This document shows, piece by piece, positions 1-5,334 of a stretch of DNA of 5,334 nucleotides. Positions within the stretch are counted from its first letter, which is position 1. The number at the start of each line of letters is the position of its first letter. The stretch is from contig DVAE01000005.1 of NCBI GenBank assembly GCA_014189675.1, forward strand, positions 1-5,334, written 5' to 3'. Under the pieces are notes generated by a model. It had not been told where the DNA came from. It saw nothing but the letters and a program-made list of their open reading frames with translations, and did not search any database. A program made the translations under genes and the position numbers. The DNA comes from Candidatus Undinarchaeales archaeon SRR5007147.bin71 (GTDB lineage: Archaea > Undinarchaeota > Undinarchaeia > Undinarchaeales > Undinarchaeaceae).

Positions 1-1885
1 GAAGCATTTTGGATTCTTCAACAAATTTGATAAGGTTCTCAGATGAAAGTCCTTCCTTCCCTTTGTCCCTTTCTTCAAGAAGGTAGCGGTATGAGTCCAT
101 AGTCTTTTGTCTGCTTTTTTCGGTTTTTCCAAGAACTTCTTTCTTCTCTCTCTCAAGCGGTCGGCTTCTTCTCTTGACATTTATCCCAGTCACTTCAGCA
201 AGAGCTACGGAGAGTTCCTTGCTGTCAATTGCCTTCTCTATCTCTTTGTCTACAAGAACTTTTTTACCTGAGAATTCAGCTTCCGTCTCCTCTATTTCCA
301 CCTTTTCTATCAAAGGCGCCGGTTTTCCAATCTGGTGACCTGCTTCCAGCAGGTCTTTTGCGTTTTCCCAGCCCTGCTCTTCAACAAGTCCATCTCTTCC
401 TAACTGTTCCCATATTTTTTGGGCGGTTTCGGGCATAAAGGGACTTAGCTGTATTGCAAGTGAGTTGACGACGGAAGCGCAGAGATTCAATGGAGTTCCA
501 TCTTCCTTGTTTTTCCAGGGAGATTTTTCATTTAGGTACTGATTTCCTGCCGCAGCAAGGGCAAGAACTTCCTTCAGCGCGTCCATAAACTTAAATTTTT
601 CTATGTGCTTCGCTGCATCGTCTGGTGTTTTCTGTATCTTTTCAATAATTGTCTGGTCAGCATCATCTAATTCGGCCTGCTCAGGAACTTTTCCCTCGTA
701 GAATTTTTCTATAAAGGTGAGAACTCTGTGAACAAAATTTCCAATAACGTCGGAGAGTTCATTGTTTATTCTTGCCTGGAAATCATCCCAGGAAAAATCC
801 ATATCGCTGTCCAAAGGCGAGTTTATTGTAAGATAATATCTCAGATAGTCTGCGGGATAGTCCTTGAGAAAGTCATCTATCCATATAACCCAGTTTCTTG
901 AAGTTGACATTTTCTTGCCCTCAAGGCTCAGGTATTCACCTGCTGGTATTGTCCATGGGAGTGAATATTTCCCGTGCGCTTTGAGCATCGCCGGCCAGAA
1001 AAGAGCATGATGGTATATTATGTCCTTTCCAATGAAGTGGACAATTTTTGAGTCTGTCCAGTATTTCTCCCAGTCCTTCCCTGTCTTCTTTCCCCACTCT
1101 TCTGTGGCTGAAATATAGCCAATAGGAGCATCCCACCAGACGTAGAGGACCTTTCCTTTACTGTTCTTTACAGGTACAGGAATTCCCCAGTCCATATCTC
1201 TTGTAATGCACCAGTCTTCCAAGTTCTCCAGCCAAGTTACTGCATAGTTCTTCACATTGTCCTGAAGCTCGTCACTGTCTAAGAACTTGGAAAGGTCTTC
1301 CTTGAATGATCTAAGCTTGAAAAACCAATGCTCAGTTTTCTTCATTTCGGGACTGCTGCTGCACAGCATACATCTTGGATTGACAAGCTCGCTCAGAGCC
1401 TGTGCACATTTTTCACAGTGGTCTCCTCTCGCTCCCTCTGCGCCACAGTCGGGACATTCTCCTTCGACATAGCGATCCGGAAGAAATCTTGAGCAGTGCT
1501 CGCAATAGTACTGGTCAACTTCTTTTGTGTAAATATGTCCGTTTTTTTCTGCTTCAGTAAAAAATTCCTGCGCCTTCTTAATGTTTGTTGGGCTGCTGGT
1601 CCTTGAAAAATAGTCAAATTTTATATTTAATCCCTCAAAATTTTCCTTTATTACCTTGTGGTACTTTTCGGCAACTTTAATCGGGCTTATTCCCTCCTTT
1701 TCCGCGCTGACCGTTATTGGTGTTCCGTGCTCGTCTGTAGAGCAGATAAATAGTGATTCCTTGCCTCTAAGTCGAAGGTAGCGCGCGTATAAGTCTCCAG
1801 GGAGATAAGTGGACCTAATGTGGCCCACGTGCAGAGGCCCGTTCGCGTATGGAAGCGCACAGGTAACTAAATAGCGTTCGGTCAT
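1..1885 (-). CDS. metG: Methionyl-tRNA synthetase, archaeal type (C-terminus beyond window)
   Basis: Class I aminoacyl-tRNA synthetase that charges tRNA-Met with methionine in the cytoplasm. My translation of the minus strand from the ATG at 1885 is open for 628 codons to the left edge, with no stop. Visible hallmarks: the HIGH motif as HVGH (residues 19-22) after LPYANGPL; the zinc-binding insert with four CxxC pairs (C128/C131, C144/C147, C157/C160, C172/C175), the two-knuckle form; YVWWDAPIGY (248-257); HFIGKDIIYHHALFWPA (283-299); the KMSKS loop as KMSTS (325-329); and the helical anticodon-binding domain with RINNELSD (372-379) and SPW (455-457), where W457 matches the conserved anticodon-reading tryptophan. 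Residues from about 530 form a charged, Lys/Glu-rich extension in which I do not recognise the EMAP-II/Trbp-like tRNA-binding domain; one may lie past the edge. Start choice: TATA-like box 29 bases upstream, also an AAGGAGTG. Transcribed divergently from the gene at 1964. Identification is firm. Confidence 0.97.
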   Translation of the reverse strand, partial: MTERYLVTCALPYANGPLHVGHIRSTYLPGDLYARYLRLRGKESLFICSTDEHGTPITVSAEKEGISPIKVAEKYHKVIKENFEGLNIKFDYFSRTSSPTNIKKAQEFFTEAEKNGHIYTKEVDQYYCEHCSRFLPDRYVEGECPDCGAEGARGDHCEKCAQALSELVNPRCMLCSSSPEMKKTEHWFFKLRSFKEDLSKFLDSDELQDNVKNYAVTWLENLEDWCITRDMDWGIPVPVKNSKGKVLYVWWDAPIGYISATEEWGKKTGKDWEKYWTDSKIVHFIGKDIIYHHALFWPAMLKAHGKYSLPWTIPAGEYLSLEGKKMSTSRNWVIWIDDFLKDYPADYLRYYLTINSPLDSDMDFSWDDFQARINNELSDVIGNFVHRVLTFIEKFYEGKVPEQAELDDADQTIIEKIQKTPDDAAKHIEKFKFMDALKEVLALAAAGNQYLNEKSPWKNKEDGTPLNLCASVVNSLAIQLSPFMPETAQKIWEQLGRDGLVEEQGWENAKDLLEAGHQIGKPAPLIEKVEIEETEAEFSGKKVLVDKEIEKAIDSKELSVALAEVTGINVKRRSRPLEREKKEVLGKTEKSRQKTMDSYRYLLEERDKGKEGLSSENLIKFVEESKML

Positions 1886-1892
1886 CTTTTAA

Positions 1893-1900
1893 CACTCCTT
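1893..1900 (-). promoter_or_regulatory. Possible Shine-Dalgarno site of metG
   Basis: The minus strand reads AAGGAGTG, ending seven bases before the metG ATG at 1885, a normal ribosome-binding distance. It is the only clear Shine-Dalgarno-like sequence before any start in the window. It is usable only if transcription starts upstream of 1900, which conflicts with the start near 1888 predicted from the nearest TATA box. Confidence 0.45.
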
Positions 1901-1908
1901 GCTGTTCC

Positions 1909-1919
1909 TTTTATATATT
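1909..1919 (-). promoter_or_regulatory. TATA-like promoter box for metG
   Basis: Read on the minus strand this is AATATATAAAA, centred about 29 bases upstream of the metG ATG at 1885. Archaeal transcription usually starts some 25 bases past the box centre, which puts the start near 1888 and gives an almost leaderless mRNA. A second AT-rich box at 1931-1945 could instead drive a longer leader that would include the Shine-Dalgarno sequence at 1893-1900. Confidence 0.6.
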
Positions 1920-1932
1920 GTTAATTCGCCAA

Positions 1933-1941
1933 TTATAAATA
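1933..1941 (+). promoter_or_regulatory. TATA-like promoter box for the membrane-anchored paralogue gene
   Basis: TTATAAATA, centred about 27 bases before the ATG at 1964, with no Shine-Dalgarno sequence between them. The spacing predicts transcription starting at or beside the A of the start codon, so a leaderless mRNA. The element sits in a 78-base region shared with the divergent metG promoter. Confidence 0.65.
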
Positions 1942-1963
1942 AAAGACTTTCCACATAGTTTTC

Positions 1964-3694
1964 ATGAGTTCCGCTGCAAAAGCTGCAAAAAAGAGAATTA
2001 TTCTTGGAATTAAGGTAACTGTAATTATTCTCGTTGTCGGCGGTCTAATTTTTGCAGTGGATAAAGGCTTTGATATTGGCATTTATTCTGCTATAGGTTC
2101 TGGTATAGGTTCCATAAGCACCGGTGGCGGTGGAGGAAGAGGAGTTTCTGGCGGAGCTGGCGGAGACGGATCTGGCGGAGCCGGAGCCGGAGGAATGGGC
2201 ATTATTTTGCTTGCTGTAGCAGCAATTTTACTTTTATTTTTAGGACGAAAAGGACTTGGTGGAATTGGAAGGTGGCGTGCAAGGCACAGAGATCCTGGAG
2301 AAGCCCCAGATATATATGGTGACGATGCAGACGATGCTGATGACGAAGAAGGAGAAGGGGGAGAAGAGGATGATGAAGGTGACGCTGGTCTCGTTCCGGA
2401 AGACGAAGTACCTGGTGGCGGTCCTCTTGTTCCGGATGAAGTTCCTCCTGATGCTGCAGCCCTTGTAGACGATGAATCAGGAAGGCACTATAATTACACA
2501 AGAAGAATAATGTCTCACAGAAGGCGACTTGCTATACATGATTATATTGAGGAGTTCTTCGTGCACCACCATGAAAATGATAAGATTCCATTGTTTGAAT
2601 TGATAGCTGGTGGCTGTGACCGTGACGATAATACTCTTTTTTTAAGCCATTATTATGTATTAAGAAAGAACTTGACGAGAGATATGATGTCTCGTTTTCT
2701 TATCGAGCACGGTTTTAATGCAATAATGGATACCTGGCAGATGGGTCGTTCAAAGAAAGTAAAAATAACAGATTACAATTATGCAAAAGAGCTTCCAATG
2801 GTCCTTGCAATAACAAATTATTACAGACATGAGGAAAAAAAGCTTCCAGAATACATTGAAAGAAAGATGCCACTTGCCCATCTCTTTGGTGAAACTGTCT
2901 GGGTCTCTGGTAAGGGAAAACGCCAGTTCAGCAAGCTTGTTATGTCTGAACACAAACCTAATTATCTTCATTCTGATGATACGATGAGGCAATTTTTTCC
3001 CGCTCTTCAAAAATACAATGAGCTTCTTGATGACCACGAAATCAGGGACGACTATCTCCATTCAAGAGAGTTCCGTGACCTTGATAATTTTCCTGAGGAC
3101 TTAAAACTTAATGCTGCAAGCTTCAACACTGATGAAGTGCAGCGCTTCTATATGGCTCTTACATCCTATCTGTGGAGTGTTTTCAGCAGAAGATTACCAG
3201 GGGCTACTATGGACACTTTCCTAAAGGTTGTTTCAGGATTCCAGACTTCTTCAGGAGTAAATACGGCTTATGGCATTCAACACAGGCTATATACTATCAT
3301 AACTGAGCGTGAAATTAAAAGTGCTCTTGAAAGAGCTAATTATGAATCAATAAAAGGGCAGACAATAGCTGCTTCCCAAAAAGTTCCTGACTTAATAAAT
3401 ATATGTGAGCAGGAACTTGCCACTCTAAATGAGATATGTGAAACTATAGAGAGTGATGATTTTAGAACAATAAAACGTCTTGTCAAGAGAAATACTTCAT
3501 ATGAAGACAGAGACGGAAATAAAGTTCTGGTTTTTACTGCTGATGCTGAGCTGGACACAATTGTTCCACAACTAAAAGCATTTTTACTCCTGGTATTTGT
3601 CCCATGGAAGCATTTAATGGCCGACCAGAAGTTGCATGCCATTGTCTGGGCTAAATTAGTTGAGAATCTGAAAAATCTCTCAAATACGGAATAG
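1964..3694 (+). CDS. Unrecognised membrane-anchored protein with paralogous helical cytoplasmic domain
   Basis: 576 residues; I do not recognise the family and assign no function. Order of parts: short basic N-terminus (K6, K9, K10, R11); transmembrane segment 1 (about 12-33); Gly/Ser-rich loop (about 45-79); transmembrane segment 2 (about 79-94); basic stretch (R95, K96, R103, R105, R107); acidic Asp/Glu linker (about 116-140); Pro/Val/acidic linker (to about 172); then a soluble, mostly helical domain (about 173-576). The positive-inside rule puts both ends of the hairpin and the large domain in the cytoplasm, with the glycine loop outside. The domain aligns along its whole length with the next protein (3726-4973): LFEL (210-213), WQMG (258-261), MPLAHLFG (302-309), KPN (331-333), YLWSVFSR (402-409), YGIQHR (436-441), VKRN (507-510) and FVPW (545-548). 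No HExxH, Walker or other catalytic signature was seen. The start is supported by a TATA box 27 bases upstream and by the basic-then-hydrophobic N-terminus. Confidence 0.93.
   Translation: MSSAAKAAKKRIILGIKVTVIILVVGGLIFAVDKGFDIGIYSAIGSGIGSISTGGGGGRGVSGGAGGDGSGGAGAGGMGIILLAVAAILLLFLGRKGLGGIGRWRARHRDPGEAPDIYGDDADDADDEEGEGGEEDDEGDAGLVPEDEVPGGGPLVPDEVPPDAAALVDDESGRHYNYTRRIMSHRRRLAIHDYIEEFFVHHHENDKIPLFELIAGGCDRDDNTLFLSHYYVLRKNLTRDMMSRFLIEHGFNAIMDTWQMGRSKKVKITDYNYAKELPMVLAITNYYRHEEKKLPEYIERKMPLAHLFGETVWVSGKGKRQFSKLVMSEHKPNYLHSDDTMRQFFPALQKYNELLDDHEIRDDYLHSREFRDLDNFPEDLKLNAASFNTDEVQRFYMALTSYLWSVFSRRLPGATMDTFLKVVSGFQTSSGVNTAYGIQHRLYTIITEREIKSALERANYESIKGQTIAASQKVPDLINICEQELATLNEICETIESDDFRTIKRLVKRNTSYEDRDGNKVLVFTADAELDTIVPQLKAFLLLVFVPWKHLMADQKLHAIVWAKLVENLKNLSNTE
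2124..2196 (+). repeat. GGN-rich low-complexity stretch coding the glycine loop
   Basis: A G-rich run of GGN/GCN codons (ggtggcggtggagga, then several ggcgga units) encodes the Gly/Ala/Ser loop between the two membrane segments of the protein at 1964. It stands out against the AT-rich flanks. Units are imperfect, so it is a low-complexity coding tract, not an exact tandem repeat; it may vary in length between strains. Confidence 0.7.
2320..2382 (+). repeat. Low-complexity acidic (Asp/Glu) codon tract
   Basis: Purine-rich gac/gat/gaa/gag codons, with imperfect gacgatgc units near its start, encode the Asp/Glu-rich linker (about residues 119-140) of the protein at 1964. It separates the membrane hairpin from the soluble domain and is probably disordered. 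The soluble paralogue at 3726 has no counterpart. Confidence 0.65.
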
Positions 3695-3702
3695 TTTATA
3701 TA
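3695..3702 (+). promoter_or_regulatory. TATA box for the soluble paralogue, abutting the upstream stop codon
   Basis: TTTATATA begins at the base after the TAG stop (3692-3694) of the preceding gene and is centred about 27 bases before the ATG at 3726. No Shine-Dalgarno sequence precedes that ATG. The arrangement predicts a separate leaderless transcript, although read-through from the upstream gene is not excluded. Confidence 0.7.
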
Positions 3703-3725
3703 CAAGATTTGACATCGTTAATAAC

Positions 3726-4973
3726 ATGGCGACCTATAAAGATACAAAATTCAGGAATGCTGCGTACGATAAAATTTCTGACTGGTTTGAGGACGTTCAG
3801 GAAGAAGACTCATTTTCAAAAGATTTACACCTCTTTGAGCTTGCGAAGGGTTCAGAAGACCCCGTAGCAATTGAAGGAACAAGTTATTATCTAGGATATC
3901 CAGGTTTGGAAACGAAGACTTACAAAGGTGTATGCACTCGTTTTTATAGTAAACGATATAAGAAAATCAAAAAGGATTGGCAGATAGGCGGAGAAGACGC
4001 AGATAAAGATGCTGATTTTACATATGGTGATGAGCTTTCCTGGACTCTCTCAGTTTTAGAATTTCTCAAACAGGATGAGCGAGAAATAAACGAGAGTATG
4101 AGGGAGAGAATGCCCCTTGCCCACTTGTTTGGTCAGAAATTATGGGTGGCAGGAGGAACAAGGAGAAATTTCAGAAATATTGTTATGGCTGAGAAGAAGC
4201 CAAACTTCCTTCCGGATGATAGCTCTCTTGCTCAGTTAATGGCAGCGTATAAGGCATACAATAAGGTGGTTGAGGATGCTAGATTTACTGAGCATTATAG
4301 TATAGATGCTGACTTAGGTATGAGGCGTGGTATTGTAGTTGGTGGTTTTACATTTAAAGGAAGTGGCATATCTTCTAAAGTTTCAAATAAATACTTCTCA
4401 ATATGTCTCACAGCTTATTTGTGGCGGGTTTTCAGCAGAGAGCTCAGAGGAAAGGACATGGACGCATTTACAAGAGTGATGAACACAAGAGTCAATGAAA
4501 GTTCTGAATCCTCTACAGTTTATGGAGATGTACACAGAGTACTTTCTCTTGTATCAAGCCGTGAAATGAAGTACGCCCTTGAAAATGACGATTTCAGCAA
4601 TGTTGAAGGTCAAATAGTCAAGCTGAAAGAGCTCAAAAAGAGACTTCTTGAACAGTCTCAGTTTGATCTAAAAACTGTTTACAAGGTTCTTGATGTAATT
4701 GAACACACATCAGAGAATAAAATAGAGAGAATAATTAAGAGGAATATAAAGTACTTGGACAGGAGTGATAATGTCAAGTATATCCTTCCTGAGGAGAAGC
4801 TGGATGTAATTCTGGATTTCTATTCTCCAAGAATAAAAGCATACCTGATACTCACATTCAGACCTTGGGTGGAGTATCTAACTCACTACAGAATACTTTC
4901 AATAGTTATAGCAAAGTTTGTTGATTCTCTTGAGAAATCGGCAAAAGACCTAAGTACAAAGGTTTTGGCATAA
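3726..4973 (+). CDS. Unrecognised soluble protein, paralogue of the preceding membrane protein
   Basis: 415 residues with no signal peptide or membrane segment; probably cytoplasmic and mostly helical. Family not recognised; no function assigned. It aligns end to end with residues about 180-576 of the protein at 1964. Shared landmarks: LFEL (36-39), WQIG (85-88), MPLAHLFG (129-136), KPN (158-160), YLWRVFSR (231-238), YGDVHR (266-271), SREMKYALE (278-286), IKRN (337-340) and FRPW (378-381). Over the 56 residues starting at MPLAHLFG I count 26 identities by eye. It lacks the membrane hairpin and both linkers, and around 198-220 carries a Gly-rich stretch that differs from its partner. Residues about 293-330 are Lys/Glu/Leu-rich and could form a coiled coil. 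The gap from the previous gene is only 31 bases and contains its own TATA box; the ATG has no Shine-Dalgarno, as expected for a leaderless start. Tandem duplication followed by gain or loss of the anchor is the simplest origin (inference). Confidence 0.93.
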   Translation: MATYKDTKFRNAAYDKISDWFEDVQEEDSFSKDLHLFELAKGSEDPVAIEGTSYYLGYPGLETKTYKGVCTRFYSKRYKKIKKDWQIGGEDADKDADFTYGDELSWTLSVLEFLKQDEREINESMRERMPLAHLFGQKLWVAGGTRRNFRNIVMAEKKPNFLPDDSSLAQLMAAYKAYNKVVEDARFTEHYSIDADLGMRRGIVVGGFTFKGSGISSKVSNKYFSICLTAYLWRVFSRELRGKDMDAFTRVMNTRVNESSESSTVYGDVHRVLSLVSSREMKYALENDDFSNVEGQIVKLKELKKRLLEQSQFDLKTVYKVLDVIEHTSENKIERIIKRNIKYLDRSDNVKYILPEEKLDVILDFYSPRIKAYLILTFRPWVEYLTHYRILSIVIAKFVDSLEKSAKDLSTKVLA

Positions 4974-4982
4974 GTACCTAGA

Positions 4983-4989
4983 TTTATAT
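4983..4989 (+). promoter_or_regulatory. TATA-like box for the last, partial gene
   Basis: TTTATAT, centred 26 bases before the ATG at 5012, lies in the 38-base gap after the TAA stop at 4971-4973. No Shine-Dalgarno is present, so a leaderless transcript is predicted, as for the two genes upstream. Confidence 0.6.
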
Positions 4990-5011
4990 CTTCTCCAATC
5001 TAAGACATTTT

Positions 5012-5334
5012 ATGAAAGATTTAATCAAGAGTCTGGATTTTGCAAAGGGTTCGGTTATGGACAGCTCTATTATGCAGTCAGGCCAGGGAATCTCCAAATA
5101 TGACCTGAATCCTGTAAGCCCTGAGCTTTTCAGCTCCTACGAGCCCTACGACGCCCCGAAGGACTTCAAACTGGCTGCTTTTGACGGCGGCTCTCTGATG
5201 ATTTACGAAACCCCCACTATCGGTTTCGCCTATTACAAGCTTGCCTTCAGGCAGTTTCAAGTTAACTTGGAAGAGAAGACCTGCACAACTGTAGAGATAA
5301 ACAAAGACCTTCAACACGGCCTTTTTCTGCTCTC
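5012..5334 (+). CDS. N-terminal part of an unidentified gene, possibly a NurA-domain nuclease
   Basis: An open frame of 107 codons plus two bases runs off the right edge. It begins MKDLIKSLDFAKG and contains AAFDGGS (residues 55-61) after a short N-terminal helical and Pro-containing segment. NurA-family 5'-3' nucleases, which work with HerA, Mre11 and Rad50 in archaeal DNA end resection, have an early strand ending in a catalytic Asp within a DGS or DGGS-like motif. D58 fits that pattern, but the remaining catalytic residues would lie beyond the window, so the assignment is tentative. An unrelated protein with a chance DGGS is possible. The start is supported by the TATA box 26 bases upstream and the lack of an in-frame alternative with better signals. 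It seems to use more C-ending codons (gac, ggc, ccc, tac) than the two genes before it; this was judged by eye. No herA is visible here. Confidence 0.85.
   Translation, partial: MKDLIKSLDFAKGSVMDSSIMQSGQGISKYDLNPVSPELFSSYEPYDAPKDFKLAAFDGGSLMIYETPTIGFAYYKLAFRQFQVNLEEKTCTTVEINKDLQHGLFLL

Noticed and set aside
1393-1617. Minus-strand open frame of 74 codons within metG
   Set aside because: It lies in a different frame from MetRS, whose conserved zinc motifs occupy this stretch; it is a shadow.
2124-2196. Repeats that might be a CRISPR array or minisatellite
   Set aside because: The units are short, imperfect GGN codons in frame with a protein; there are no evenly spaced identical repeats or unique spacers.
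2202-2501. Minus-strand open frame of 99 codons opposite the linker region
   Set aside because: It is rich in Leu, His and Gln only because it is antisense to the Gly/Asp/Glu codon tracts of the gene at 1964; it has no promoter or start signal of its own.
2560-2580. HHH cluster (residues 201-203 of the 576-residue protein) as a metal site
   Set aside because: The three histidines are not conserved in the paralogue, and no HExxH or other metalloprotease motif is present in either protein.
3340-3705. Minus-strand open frame of 121 codons overlapping the end of the first paralogue
   Set aside because: Ser/Phe-rich antisense shadow. The sense frame is conserved with its paralogue, and no minus-strand promoter or start signal is apparent.
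5078-5317. Minus-strand open frame of 79 codons opposite the last gene
   Set aside because: Antisense to the open frame from 5012, which has a well-placed TATA box; nothing independent supports the minus-strand reading.

Overview
The window looks archaeal. Its methionyl-tRNA synthetase has the KMSTS form of the class I signature and four CxxC zinc motifs. All four genes carry a TATA-like box 26-29 bases before the start codon, the spacing expected when transcription begins at or next to the ATG (leaderless mRNA), and the three rightward genes have no Shine-Dalgarno sequence. The compact layout and unrecognised proteins would fit a DPANN-type lineage, but no marker here fixes the lineage.

Layout, left to right. 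Positions 1-1885 (minus) hold most of metG, the methionyl-tRNA synthetase; its C-terminal end lies beyond the left edge. Positions 1886-1963 are a short divergent promoter region serving metG leftward and an unrecognised gene rightward. Positions 1964-3694 (plus) encode a 576-residue protein with an N-terminal membrane hairpin, a Gly-rich loop, an acidic linker and a large soluble, probably cytoplasmic domain. Positions 3726-4973 (plus) encode a 415-residue soluble protein that is a full-length paralogue of that cytoplasmic domain. Positions 5012-5334 (plus) hold the first 107 codons of another gene, perhaps a NurA-like nuclease, cut by the right edge. No gap between genes exceeds 80 bases, and there are no tRNA/rRNA genes, mobile elements or CRISPR arrays.

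The notable part is the adjacent paralogue pair, one membrane-anchored and one soluble. They share a near-invariant MPLAHLFG block and several other conserved blocks, and I recognise no known family. They probably arose by tandem duplication and may act together, for example as a membrane-tethered and a free subunit of one complex. Each has its own promoter, so their ratio could be set independently. Their biochemical function cannot be read from the sequence. metG and the NurA-like gene appear to be unrelated neighbours.
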